A stretch of 46,761 bases of DNA from Streptomyces cinereus (GTDB lineage Bacteria > Pseudomonadota > Gammaproteobacteria > Pseudomonadales > Moraxellaceae), in NCBI GenBank assembly GCA_014647715.1, contig BMPS01000018.1, positions 1-46,761 on the forward strand. Reading direction: 5' to 3'. Positions 1 to 9,893 of this stretch are shown piece after piece. Both the position numbers and the translations under genes were made by a program. Under the pieces are notes generated by a model. It saw only the letters and a list, made by a program, of their open reading frames with translations, was not told the DNA's origin and ran no database searches. Position 1 is the first letter of the stretch. Each line of letters starts with the position of its first letter.

Positions 1-63
1 ATTGGTTTGGCTTACCAGTAAATATTGACAGTAGTCTAAGCGGGTGATAGCTTTTTTCTTCAT
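1..63 (-). CDS. Transposase N-terminus (partial), possibly IS701-like
   Basis: An open frame starts with ATG at 63 and runs off the left edge after 21 codons. The peptide begins MKKKAITRLDYCQYLLVSQT. The RLDYCQYLL stretch resembles the N-terminus of transposases I associate with the IS701 group. An AAAGAG sequence lies directly before the ATG, closer than an ideal ribosome binding site. Only the first residues are visible, so no catalytic residue can be checked. It could instead be an unrelated gene start; the adjacent probable inverted repeat favours a transposase. Confidence 0.45.
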   Translation of the reverse strand, partial: MKKKAITRLDYCQYLLVSQTN

Positions 64-125
64 CTCTTTATGCTACTATATTTTTATCCGCTTTCGCAAA
101 ATTTTATGCTTTTTGCGTAAGTCCT
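1..125 (-). mobile_element. Insertion sequence, right part cut by window edge
   Basis: The first 125 bases look like the 5' end of an insertion sequence read on the minus strand: the start of a transposase-like frame (1-63), about 45 bases of leader, then a likely terminal inverted repeat. On the minus strand that repeat would begin near 124 with GGACTTACGCAAAA. The element stops about 10 bp short of the rep stop codon, so it sits directly downstream of rep. The other end lies outside the window, so the inverted repeat and target duplication cannot be confirmed. The family assignment (IS701-like) is from memory of the protein start and is tentative. Confidence 0.5.
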
Positions 126-135
126 AATCAATTAA

Positions 136-2175
136 TTATTTGGCGGCTTTGCTTTTGAGTAACGCTTGAATATTGGCCAAATAATCATCTGCGGTTTTTT
201 TGGGTTGGTGCGCTGCCGCTGATTTTTTCATGCCAGGGGCATCGATATGTTCTGCCGGCAGTTCGTCGATAAATCGGCTAGGGGTGGTGGTTTTCATTTG
301 CCCGCCTGCACGGCGCTGTGCAGCCATCGTCATGGTCAGCTCTTTACGGGCACGGGTAATCCCCACGTACATCAAACGTCGTTCTTCCTCGATGGATTCA
401 GCAATAATGGAGTTTTTATGCGGTAATAGTTCTTCTTCAAGTCCCATGATATAGACATAATCAAACTCAAGCCCTTTAGCGGCGTGTAGCGTCATCAGAT
501 TGACTTTATTGGTATTTTCCTCTTCCTGCTGCTGCTCTAGCATATCAAGTAACACAAGCTTACGAATGACCGCATCGATAGTGCGATCATCGTCATCATC
601 CGCGCGGTTAATCAGGTTTTGGATACTGGCGTAAAGGGTTTCGATATTATCAATACGAATTTTTTCTTGCTGTGGGGTTTTTGCTTCGCTTCGTACCAAA
701 TCAATATAGCCAGTTTCATCAATCATTTGCTTGACCAGCGGCACAGGGTCGGGATGCTGGTATAGCTCTTGGGTATAACGCTCGATAAAATCAGCAAATT
801 CTTTAAGCTCGCCACTGGCTTTTTTGGGTAATACATGCGTCAGTCCACTATGACCACTTGCCATCAAGAGCGAGACTTGGTGTTCTTGGGCAAATAATCC
901 GAGCTTTTCAAGGCTGGCAGGTCCAAGCCCACGTTTTGGGGTATTGATAATGCGTAAAAAGGCACTGTCATCTTCAGGATTTAGAATCAAGCGCAAATAG
1001 CTCATGATGTCTTTGATTTCACTACGGGCAAAGAACGACGTGCCGCCCGATAACTTATAAGGAATTTGCAGCTGACGTAGCTGTGCTTCCAACATACGCG
1101 CCTGAAAGTTACTACGATACAGTACCGCATAATCTTGCCATTCGTTGGCATTGCGAAGTTTGTGGGTGATGATTTCTTTGGCAACGCGCTCTGCTTCATC
1201 ATCATCGTTACGACAATTGATGATGCGAATCAGCTCGCCATGCCCTTTATCTGACCATAATTTTTTTTCAAATAAATGCTCATTATTGGTAATCACTGAG
1301 TTGGCAGCGTGCAAAATACGCGACGTAGAGCGATAGTTTTGCTCAAGCTTAACCACTTTTAATTTGGGAAAATCCTCTTGCAGCAGTGCCATGTTTTCAG
1401 GTTTTGCCCCACGCCATGCATAGATGGATTGGTCATCATCACCCACCACCGTAAAACGCGGCTGCACGCCAACGAGCAGTTTAATCAATTCATATTGCGC
1501 GGTATTGGTGTCTTGGTATTCATCTACCAGTAGATAGCGTATGCGATTTTGCCATTTGTCACGTACTTGGCTATTTTCTTGCAACAGCCTTGTTGGCATT
1601 ACAATTAAGTCATCAAAATCCACCGCATTGTACGCACGTAGGTTACGCTCGTAGAGTTGATAGAGCGTGGCAAATAGCATATCTTCAGGGTCGGTCAGCG
1701 TATCCGCTGCTTTTTCAGGGGGGATGAGGTCGTTTTTCCAATCCGAAATCATTTTGATAGCTTTACCGACCAATTCGCGGCTCTCGGCCCCGCTCATGTT
1801 GTCTCGCACCATCAAATCCATCAACAGCCGCTTGCTATCTTCGGCATCCATGATGGAAAAATTGCCTTTAAGCGGCGTATGCAATAACTCGTAACGTAAA
1901 AACTGCAAGCCAAACTGGTGAAAAGTCGAGACAGTTAAACCTTTGGTTTTGTCACTTGGCAATAATTTTTGCACACGGGCTTTCATCTCGCGAGCCGCTT
2001 TGTTGGTAAAGGTGACCGCGGTGATACGCTCAGCGGGCATTTGACATTCTTCAATCAGATAAGCGATTTTACGGGTAATCACGGATGTTTTACCCGAACC
2101 TGCACCTGCCAATACCAGCAAGGGTCCAGAGACATATTGCATGGCTTCTTGTTGGCGAGGGTTTAATTGGCTCAT
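136..2175 (-). CDS. rep: ATP-dependent DNA helicase Rep (UvrD/Rep superfamily 1)
   Basis: A 3'-5' superfamily 1 helicase of 679 aa, close to the usual ~673 aa of Rep, which helps replication forks past protein blocks. Visible motifs are Walker A GAGSGKT in the first 40 residues, the motif Ia region AVTFTNKAA, the DEYQDTN Walker B box, VGDDDQSIYAWRGA (motif III), LEQNYRS (motif IV), TLHAAKGLEF (motif V) and YVGITRARKELT (motif VI). The C-terminus, LANIQALL plus a basic tail, matches Rep rather than UvrD or PcrA. I chose ATG at 2175 because GGTGGAAG lies about 7 bases upstream. A GTG in frame at 2187 would add four residues but would overlap that ribosome binding site. The gene stands alone on the minus strand and its 3' end abuts the left insertion sequence. 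Confidence 0.95.
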   Translation of the reverse strand: MSQLNPRQQEAMQYVSGPLLVLAGAGSGKTSVITRKIAYLIEECQMPAERITAVTFTNKAAREMKARVQKLLPSDKTKGLTVSTFHQFGLQFLRYELLHTPLKGNFSIMDAEDSKRLLMDLMVRDNMSGAESRELVGKAIKMISDWKNDLIPPEKAADTLTDPEDMLFATLYQLYERNLRAYNAVDFDDLIVMPTRLLQENSQVRDKWQNRIRYLLVDEYQDTNTAQYELIKLLVGVQPRFTVVGDDDQSIYAWRGAKPENMALLQEDFPKLKVVKLEQNYRSTSRILHAANSVITNNEHLFEKKLWSDKGHGELIRIINCRNDDDEAERVAKEIITHKLRNANEWQDYAVLYRSNFQARMLEAQLRQLQIPYKLSGGTSFFARSEIKDIMSYLRLILNPEDDSAFLRIINTPKRGLGPASLEKLGLFAQEHQVSLLMASGHSGLTHVLPKKASGELKEFADFIERYTQELYQHPDPVPLVKQMIDETGYIDLVRSEAKTPQQEKIRIDNIETLYASIQNLINRADDDDDRTIDAVIRKLVLLDMLEQQQEEENTNKVNLMTLHAAKGLEFDYVYIMGLEEELLPHKNSIIAESIEEERRLMYVGITRARKELTMTMAAQRRAGGQMKTTTPSRFIDELPAEHIDAPGMKKSAAAHQPKKTADDYLANIQALLKSKAAK

Positions 2176-2330
2176 AGTCGCTTCCACCGTTAATAAAAGT
2201 TGCTCAGTAAAAAAATGGACAATCGACTATTATAGTCTAAAGCGCAAAAGATAAGGACATAGTTGGTAGTAAAATTTTGAGAAAAATCCATGCAAAAATA
2301 GCTAAGCCAGTGGTGGAGTGCTGCCATAAA

Positions 2331-2355
2331 AAAAAGATGCCACAGCGCATCTTTT
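2331..2355 (-). terminator. Intrinsic terminator of the small membrane protein gene
   Basis: AAAGATGC and GCATCTTT flank a six-base loop, and on the minus strand a run of T follows. It lies about 85 bases after the stop of the small gene at 2439-2654. Confidence 0.75.
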
Positions 2356-2438
2356 ATTCACTCATTTATTCATTGCATATTTTATAAATCGGGTGGTCTA
2401 TTTATTAAATTGATAAAAATAGGTTAATTATGGCTAGT

Positions 2439-2654
2439 TTAATTATGGGTAGATAGCGCAGTTTGTTGGTTGGGCTGATTTAAGGTACTAACAACCGCGT
2501 CAGTCGGACTTATCGATGGCTGAGTATCCGTTGTCAAATCAGCAGAAAGTTTAAAGCTGAGTGCCAAAAATAACATCATAGCCACTGCCATCATGGCGTT
2601 TTTGATTGGGCTATTAGCAATCGAACTATTAGCAATTGGTTCATTACTCATCAT
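2439..2654 (-). CDS. Small single-pass membrane protein, unknown function
   Basis: A 71-residue frame with a good ribosome binding site: GAGG ends 5 bases before the first ATG and 8 before a second. An intrinsic terminator lies downstream, so it looks like a real monocistronic gene. One hydrophobic segment (about residues 20-38, rich in Met, Leu, Ala and Val) is followed by a polar tail rich in Thr, Ser, Gln and Pro. This suggests a small inner-membrane protein with a periplasmic tail. Near its start are two near-identical ANS-containing repeats from a short DNA duplication. I recognise no family. An opposite-strand frame covers its 5' half (see rejected items). Confidence 0.5.
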   Translation of the reverse strand: MMSNEPIANSSIANSPIKNAMMAVAMMLFLALSFKLSADLTTDTQPSISPTDAVVSTLNQPNQQTALSTHN

Positions 2655-3019
2655 CTTATCCTCGATTAATCAGCGAGCAGATAAAACCGTGGTGGTTTTT
2701 TATTTTTTATCACTCGGATTATCTGCTTATTTTTTCAAAAATATAATTTCCAAAGGTAATCAATTATTGCAAAATGCTAAAAGTGATGCCAAAAAGCAAA
2801 TCTAATCCTAATAAGCTAATAAAAAAATAAGGGTTTGTAGTTTTGCTTTAGCTTATTGTGCATGAAATTGAGGGATAAACTAAGTTTCTATTTAGTAAAT
2901 AAATGGGTAAAAAAATGATTAAAGTTAACAGATTTGTTATTCTCTATGACATTAAGTAAGTTTTTATAGGGCTCGTTATAGCGCTCGATGCTTTTAAGTT
3001 AATAAATGTAACATCAAAA
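2655..3019. other. AT-rich intergenic region
   Basis: This stretch separates the small membrane protein gene from the hemB terminator. It is very AT-rich and should hold the promoter for the minus-strand small gene. I see no RNA fold or convincing gene. A plus-strand frame ending at 2805 extends into it but lacks a ribosome binding site. Confidence 0.4.
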
Positions 3020-3055
3020 AAAGGCGACACTAATTGATAAACCAGTGTCGCCTTT
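3020..3055 (-). terminator. Intrinsic terminator after hemB
   Basis: A perfect 12-bp stem (AAAGGCGACACT with AGTGTCGCCTTT) around a 12-base loop, flanked by a run of A on the plus strand that gives the U-tract on the minus strand. It lies just downstream of the hemB stop. Confidence 0.9.
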
Positions 3056-3078
3056 AGTTTTAATCAATCTTTAGAAAA

Positions 3079-4092
<1,014 letters not shown>

Positions 4093-4169
4093 TTATTATC
4101 GAGTGACACTTATTATTAAGTAACGTTATCAAGTAACGCAGAATTGTATAAGGATAAATAAGCAAAATT

Positions 4170-4178
4170 TGCTAGAAT
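4170..4178 (+). promoter_or_regulatory. Candidate extended -10 promoter of the thioesterase gene
   Basis: TGCTAGAAT matches an extended -10 element (TG-n-TAxAAT) about 55 bases before the GTG start. No clear -35 box is visible, as is common with extended -10 promoters. Confidence 0.35.
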
Positions 4179-4232
4179 GATAATTTTTTAAAAAGCTATC
4201 TTACCACAATCTACTTACGCATGGAGGGCGCC

Positions 4233-4841
4233 GTGAGTTTAAACCCTGTAAATGCCAATCAATTGGCCACTCAGTCATCGACTGACAGCACTAATATGAC
4301 TGACACGACGTCTAAAGAAAATGATGAGCATTCTGATTTGGCAAACGAGTCGCAACTGCAGCTCAATGAAGACAGTGAGCATCACGCCATCAGCAAACCT
4401 AGTATTGATGTGCTAGGGCAGCAGCTCGCCAACATCATGTCCCAAAGCCCATTTGTGGCGCATACCTTTACTACCTATCATTATGAAGCAGGCAAAGTAT
4501 ATGGTAAGGTCAAGTCCAATCCTGCCCTCATCGGTAATCCAAATTTTGAGATTTTGCATGGCGGTATGACAGCGACGCTATTAGATACCATTGGCGGGCT
4601 TGAGGGCATGCTGGAAATCTATCGTCGTGACCAAGGCACGTTTGAGGAGCAGACCAAAAAAATCAAACGCATGGCAACCGTCGATTTGCGCGTCGATTAT
4701 CTAGCCCCCGGTCGCGGTCATGAGTTTATGGTAACAGCCGAAGTGATTCGTATGGGACGCAAAGGCTGTACCACGCGGATGATGTTGGTCAATGATGAAG
4801 GAAAACTCATCGCGCATGGCATCGCCAGTTATGCATTTTAA
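4233..4841 (+). CDS. PaaI/YigI-like hotdog-fold thioesterase
   Basis: Probable acyl-CoA thioesterase of 202 aa. The hotdog domain covers about residues 60-200. It holds the HGGMTATLLDTIGG helix, with the HGG active-site motif of the PaaI type, and the strand VDLRVDYLAPGRG, which closely resembles E. coli YigI. The first ~55 residues are a low-complexity polar extension. I chose GTG at 4233 because GGAGGG lies seven bases upstream. An ATG at 4221 overlaps that ribosome binding site and is unlikely. The gene is single, divergent from hemB, and ends at a strong bidirectional terminator. The substrate is unknown; by analogy with YigI it would act on medium or long-chain acyl-CoA. Confidence 0.85.
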   Translation: MSLNPVNANQLATQSSTDSTNMTDTTSKENDEHSDLANESQLQLNEDSEHHAISKPSIDVLGQQLANIMSQSPFVAHTFTTYHYEAGKVYGKVKSNPALIGNPNFEILHGGMTATLLDTIGGLEGMLEIYRRDQGTFEEQTKKIKRMATVDLRVDYLAPGRGHEFMVTAEVIRMGRKGCTTRMMLVNDEGKLIAHGIASYAF

Positions 4842-4851
4842 AACAGCTATT

Positions 4852-4891
4852 TATAGTAAAAAACCCACAGTAATGTGGGTTTTTTACTATA
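4852..4891. terminator. Strong bidirectional intrinsic terminator
   Basis: A perfect 18-bp inverted repeat with a GTAA loop. The A/T runs are inside the stem, so it can stop transcription from both sides. It separates the thioesterase gene (plus) from the 3' end of the efflux operon (minus). Confidence 0.92.
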
Positions 4892-4943
4892 AAAGCTTAC
4901 GACTAATCTAATGTACTAGTTCCAATGGGTTGGGTCTAATGTA

Positions 4944-6530
4944 TTAGGGTTGGACGGTGGTTGTGGTGGTCGTTGTTGAGGTCGTGTTAGTGCTCACTTG
5001 GCTAGGTTGATGGGTTGCATCAGTAATTTTTTGCTGGACATTGTTGGCAACCTGTGACAACTTGGTGCTGAAATTCGTATGTTTTTCTGTGGGTGTTTCA
5101 AGCGGTACATCGCGACTCACCCCGCCACCTAAAACTTGGTATAGCTGAATTTGACTGAGTAATTGCGACTGCTTGGTATTTAGAATACTTTGTTGGCTGC
5201 TATAAATCGAACGCTGTGCATCTAATACGCCCAAATAATTGTCCAAACCTGCTTTGAAACGGGCTTGAACAATTTGATAGTATTTTTGGTTGGCAGCAAG
5301 CGACTGGTTGTACGCGGCCAATTGCTGATTTAACGTTGCGCGATTGGCAAATACGTCATTGACTTCTTTAAAAGCGGTTTGAATCGCTTTTTCATAAGTA
5401 TTTAGCGCTTGTTGTTGCTCGATTTCACTCACTTGGTAGTTGGCTTTACGTAGACCTGCATCAAAAATTGGCAAGCTTACACTCGGTCCAAAACCCCAGC
5501 TAAATGCGCCTGTTTTAAACAAATCGCCTAAGCTTGAACTGGCGGCACCCACATTGCCTGATAGGCTAATGGTTGGATAAAACGCAGCGCGCGCGGCGTT
5601 AATATTTGCGCCTGCGGCTTTTAAGTTATATTCCGCTTGGCGCAAATCAGGACGATACAATAATAAATCACTGGGTAAGCCCGTGCCAAAAATACGATTA
5701 TTGGTGATGCTACTAATGCCCGCTGCAGGTAGTAGGCTATTATCCACCGGGGCGCCTACTAGGTAGCGCAGGGCATTTTGGTTGGTCAACAAATTGGTTT
5801 GTGCTTGGGCGATAGACACTTTGGCGGCTTCAACCGCCGCTTGGGCTTGTACGCTAGTTAGCTGTGAATCAAGACCTGCTTTAAAACGCAGCTGGTTAAT
5901 GCGAAGTGAATCTTGGCGCGTGGCTAAGGTTTGTTTGGCGAGTTGCAGTTGTGCCAGACTATAGCTGTATGCCACATAGTTTTGTGCAATGTTACTAATC
6001 AAGCTAATTTGCGCGGCATCTTTGGCAGCAGTGGTGGCAAGGTAGTTTTGTAAGGCGGCATCTTTGAGGCTCGCAATACGTCCCCAAAAGTCAAACTCGT
6101 AACTTGACATGGCTAGTCCAACATTATAAGTGTTGGCAGCATTGCCCTTAAAATCACCTGCACGATTTACATTGGCAGATGAATTGATAGTGGGCACATC
6201 GGCGATGTCTTGGATTTGGTACTGTGCGCGGGCTTTTTGAATCGCCAAAATCGTGGCACTGATGTCTTTATTATTGTCTAACCCCAATTGAATCAGTTGT
6301 TTTAGCTTGGCATCACTATAAAAATCCTGCCAACGCTGAGACGCGATACTCGGCTGATTGGTACCGCTGACGGTCTGACTGTCGTAAGTCTCATAAGGCT
6401 GATTAATTGCGATATGCGGCTGCGCCACGACAGGTTCAGTTTTGGCTTTTGGAATGGTTTGACAAGCGGTAAGCGATAGTAGGGTAGCTACTACAGCAGT
6501 CAGAGGTACTAGGCGAAAGGTAGAATTCAT
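4944..6530 (-). CDS. Outer-membrane efflux channel lipoprotein (OprM/AdeK/NodT family)
   Basis: The outer-membrane exit duct of a tripartite RND pump, 528 aa. The start at 6530 gives a lipoprotein signal peptide with lipobox LTAC, so Cys23 would be acylated; AGGTAAG lies four bases upstream. Two OEP repeats follow, seen in the paired ELDFWGRI (as YEFDFWGRIASL) region and the repeated RFKAGLD motif. A longer frame to 6599 would put 23 residues before the signal peptide and is unlikely. The C-terminus is unusual: a tail of about 15 residues that is almost all threonine. It is the last gene of the adaptor-pump-channel operon, 76 bases after the pump stop, and ends at the 18-bp terminator. Related channels are OprM of Pseudomonas and AdeK of Acinetobacter. 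Confidence 0.93.
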   Translation of the reverse strand: MNSTFRLVPLTAVVATLLSLTACQTIPKAKTEPVVAQPHIAINQPYETYDSQTVSGTNQPSIASQRWQDFYSDAKLKQLIQLGLDNNKDISATILAIQKARAQYQIQDIADVPTINSSANVNRAGDFKGNAANTYNVGLAMSSYEFDFWGRIASLKDAALQNYLATTAAKDAAQISLISNIAQNYVAYSYSLAQLQLAKQTLATRQDSLRINQLRFKAGLDSQLTSVQAQAAVEAAKVSIAQAQTNLLTNQNALRYLVGAPVDNSLLPAAGISSITNNRIFGTGLPSDLLLYRPDLRQAEYNLKAAGANINAARAAFYPTISLSGNVGAASSSLGDLFKTGAFSWGFGPSVSLPIFDAGLRKANYQVSEIEQQQALNTYEKAIQTAFKEVNDVFANRATLNQQLAAYNQSLAANQKYYQIVQARFKAGLDNYLGVLDAQRSIYSSQQSILNTKQSQLLSQIQLYQVLGGGVSRDVPLETPTEKHTNFSTKLSQVANNVQQKITDATHQPSQVSTNTTSTTTTTTTVQP

Positions 6531-6606
6531 ATAACTTACCTGTATAAACATAATGTGTTTGTTATTGTAAAAGATTAAATGGGTAAAATGTTTACCCATT
6601 TATGTC

Positions 6607-9600
6607 TTATTGATGGTTGGATTGTGAACTATCATCAGGCTTATAGATACTCACCTGTGTGGGCTGTGTGACAGCGACAGGTTCAGCAGGATTAGGTGAG
6701 TAGGGTGATACAGGTTGTAAATCACCAATGTTGCCATCATTACCGTCATTGGGGTCGTGCGGTTTTTTACCTTTAATCAGTGATCGTATCCACACATAAA
6801 ACATTGGGATAAAGAACACCCCTAGGATAGTTGCACTGACCACGCCGCCTAACACACTCGTACCAATCGCATTTTGGCTACCTGAGCCTGCGCCTGTTGC
6901 CAAGAATAAGGGTACCACACCAATACCAAACGCCAATGATGTCATGATAATCGGACGTAAGCGTTGGCGAGCAGCGACAGTAACCGAGTCATATAGACTA
7001 TGTCCCAAATCTTGTCGTTCTTTGGCAAATTCAATAATCAAAATCGCATTTTTGGCAGATAAACCGACAACGGTCAGCAGACCCACTTGCAAATAAATAT
7101 CGTTTGAAAGCCCACGTAAACCGGTAAACAGTGCAGCACCTAATACCCCAAGTGGCACAACAAGCAGCACTGCAAAGGGAATTGACCAGCTTTCATACAG
7201 CGCAGCTAAACATAAGAACACCACTAAAATCGAAATCGCGTACAGCATCGGTGCTTGGGCGCCAGATTTTTTCTCTTCCAATGATAAACCTGTCCATTCA
7301 TAACTGATACCTTTTGGCAGTTTGGCAATCATTTGTTCCATCGCCGTCATCGCTTGACCGGTACTAAGTCCTGGCGCTGCGTTACCTTGCAAGTTCATCG
7401 ATGACAAGCTGTTATAACGCGTTAGCGTAGGCGAACCATACTGCCATTCACCGGTGGCAAATGAGCTAAACGGAATCATCTGATTGTCACTGTTGCGTAC
7501 ATACCATTTGTTGATATCCTCTGGGGTGGTACGGCTCTCAGCTTCACCTTGCATATACACTTTTTTGATACGACCACGATCCATAAAGTCATTGACGTAG
7601 CTACTACCCCAAGCGGTACTAAGGACACTGTTAATCACGCTCGGCGCGACACCCATCGCAGCAGCAGCATCATAGTTGACGTTGACTTTGTATTGGGGTG
7701 AATCTTCTTGTCCATTTGGACGCACGCCACTGACTTGTTTATTTTGCGCCGCCATGCCCAGTAGCATGTTACGGGCTTGCAGCAAGCCTTCGTGACCTAA
7801 GTTGCCGGAGTCTTGTAGCTGTAAATCAAAACCCGTTGCCGTACCCAAACCTTGAATAGCAGGCGGTGAAATGGCATATACTTGGGCTTCATTGACTTGG
7901 GTCATAAAATAACCCATGGCACGTTTGGCAATCGATTGCGCGGTATTTTCTTTACCAGGGCGCTCATCCCAATCTTTTAAGCGGATAAATGCCAATCCCA
8001 TATTCTGTCCTTGACCGGCAAAACTAAAGCCATTGACCGTAAATACAGACTGCACAAGGTCTTTTTCTTGGGTTTTATAATAGGCGTTGACCTTTTCGAT
8101 AACCGCTTGCGTTTGATTTTGGGTACTACCAGCAGGCAGCTGCACCAATGTCAACAGCACACCTTGGTCTTCTTCGGGAATAAATGAACTTGGAATACGG
8201 GTAAATAAAAACACCAATGCCGCAATCACCAAGGCATAAGGTATCATATACAACCAGCGCATTTTGATACTGCGACCCACAAATTTTTCATAGCCTTCAC
8301 TAAGACGCATAAACATGCGATTAAATGCGCCAAAGAAACCGGTCTGATGCCCGCTGTGTTTGTCATGGGCTTTAGTGCGTTTGAGGATAGTCGCACATAG
8401 GGCAGGGGTGAAAATCAACGCAACTAAGGCGGATAGTACCATGCTGCTGATAAGCGTCACTGAGAACTGTCGATAAATCACCCCAGTTGAGCCGCCAAAG
8501 AATGCCATCGGTAAAAATACCGCCGACAAAATCAAGGCAATACCAATCACCACTTTACTGATTTCGCGCATCGATTCACGGGTGGCTTCCAGTGGCGTCA
8601 TGTCTGGATTTTCTTCCAGCAAACGCTCAACGTTTTCGACCACGACAATCGCGTCATCGACTAATAGACCGATGGATAACACCATGGCAAACAGCGTCAA
8701 CACATTGATGGTATAGCCAAATGCGTACAAAATACCAAACGTACCCAGTATTACCACAGGTACTGCCAACGTAGGAATAATCGTTGCGCGCCAGCTTTGT
8801 AAAAACAAGAACATCACTAAGAATACCAGCGCAATCGCTTCAGCAAGTGTTCTGACTACTTCCTCAATCGACAAACGTACAAATGGCGTGGTGTCATAAG
8901 CAACTGAGGCTTTTAAGCCCGCAGGAAAATTAGGTTCAAGCTCTTTGAGTTTGGCTTCTACGGCGTTACGTGTGCTTAAAGCATTGGCGCCAGATGACAG
9001 TGAGATACCGATACCTGCCGCATCCTTGCCATTGTAGCGGGCAATCTCGCTGTAGCTTTCACTACCAATTTCCACTTTGGCGACATCACCCAAGCGAATT
9101 TGCGCACCATCTGTATTACTTTTAAGCAAAATATTACGAAATTGCTCTGGGGTTTGTAAGTAACTTTGCACGGTCACTGTGGCATTAATGGCTTGACGGG
9201 CTTCGTCAGTCGGCGTTTGTCCTAGCTGACCGGCTGATACTTGCGCATTTTGCGCTTGAATTGCGCTGGTGATATCCGAGGGTATTAAACCATAGGTACG
9301 AAGTTTTTCAGGGTCTAACCAAATACGCATGGCATACGCAGAGCCAAACACGTTGACGTTACCCACACCCTCGACACGGCTGAGCTGGTCAACCACGTTG
9401 GAGTTGAGATAATCGGCAATATCGGCACGATCCATACTGCCATCTTCAGATGTCATCGCCAGTACCATCAAGAAGCCACTCGTGGACTTATTGACGTTGA
9501 CCCCCATGCGCTGCACCATCTCTGGCAGCGAACTCATGGCAGATTGCAGTTTGTTTTGGACTTGGACTTGTGCTGTATCAGGATCTGTCCCATTCTCAAA

Positions 9601-9879
9601 GGTCAAGGTGATTTGCGCAGCGCCACTTGATGATGAACTTGAGGACATATACATCAATCCATCAAGCCCTTTCATTTTTTGCTCAATCACCTGTGTGACA
9701 GAGTCTTCAATGGTTTGGGCAGCGGCACCTGGATAAGTTGCTGATATACTAATGGTAGGTGGGGCAATACGTGGATACTGCTCAATCGGTAATTTAAAAA
9801 TTGCCAAGATACCCATCAGCATGATGAGCATGGCAATCACCCAAGCAAAGATGGGTCTATCAATAAAAAAGCGTGACAT
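6607..9879 (-). CDS. RND efflux pump, inner-membrane transporter (HAE1; AcrB/MexB/AdeJ-like)
   Basis: A proton-driven multidrug exporter of 1090 aa. The N-terminus FFIDRPIFAWV and the first transmembrane helix are classic. The proton-relay aspartates are at Asp408-Asp409 in GLLVDDAIVVVENVER, and the matching lysine lies in GLSAKNAILIIEFAKE near the C-terminal third. The FGGSTGVIYRQFS segment and two large periplasmic loops fit HAE1 pumps. The start has GGGAG four to eight bases upstream. The protein is about 40 residues longer than AcrB because of a soluble tail rich in Asp, Asn, Pro and Gln after the last helix. It sits 14 bases after the adaptor gene and 76 before the channel gene. The substrate range cannot be read from sequence. 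Confidence 0.95.
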   Translation of the reverse strand: MSRFFIDRPIFAWVIAMLIMLMGILAIFKLPIEQYPRIAPPTISISATYPGAAAQTIEDSVTQVIEQKMKGLDGLMYMSSSSSSSGAAQITLTFENGTDPDTAQVQVQNKLQSAMSSLPEMVQRMGVNVNKSTSGFLMVLAMTSEDGSMDRADIADYLNSNVVDQLSRVEGVGNVNVFGSAYAMRIWLDPEKLRTYGLIPSDITSAIQAQNAQVSAGQLGQTPTDEARQAINATVTVQSYLQTPEQFRNILLKSNTDGAQIRLGDVAKVEIGSESYSEIARYNGKDAAGIGISLSSGANALSTRNAVEAKLKELEPNFPAGLKASVAYDTTPFVRLSIEEVVRTLAEAIALVFLVMFLFLQSWRATIIPTLAVPVVILGTFGILYAFGYTINVLTLFAMVLSIGLLVDDAIVVVENVERLLEENPDMTPLEATRESMREISKVVIGIALILSAVFLPMAFFGGSTGVIYRQFSVTLISSMVLSALVALIFTPALCATILKRTKAHDKHSGHQTGFFGAFNRMFMRLSEGYEKFVGRSIKMRWLYMIPYALVIAALVFLFTRIPSSFIPEEDQGVLLTLVQLPAGSTQNQTQAVIEKVNAYYKTQEKDLVQSVFTVNGFSFAGQGQNMGLAFIRLKDWDERPGKENTAQSIAKRAMGYFMTQVNEAQVYAISPPAIQGLGTATGFDLQLQDSGNLGHEGLLQARNMLLGMAAQNKQVSGVRPNGQEDSPQYKVNVNYDAAAAMGVAPSVINSVLSTAWGSSYVNDFMDRGRIKKVYMQGEAESRTTPEDINKWYVRNSDNQMIPFSSFATGEWQYGSPTLTRYNSLSSMNLQGNAAPGLSTGQAMTAMEQMIAKLPKGISYEWTGLSLEEKKSGAQAPMLYAISILVVFLCLAALYESWSIPFAVLLVVPLGVLGAALFTGLRGLSNDIYLQVGLLTVVGLSAKNAILIIEFAKERQDLGHSLYDSVTVAARQRLRPIIMTSLAFGIGVVPLFLATGAGSGSQNAIGTSVLGGVVSATILGVFFIPMFYVWIRSLIKGKKPHDPNDGNDGNIGDLQPVSPYSPNPAEPVAVTQPTQVSIYKPDDSSQSNHQ

Positions 9880-9893
9880 GATATCTCCCGTGC

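Noticed and set aside
2593-2805. Plus-strand frame of 70 codons with hydrophobic segments
   Set aside because: It has no ribosome binding site before its ATG and is antisense to a gene that has both a ribosome binding site and a terminator. Kept only as a finding to test.
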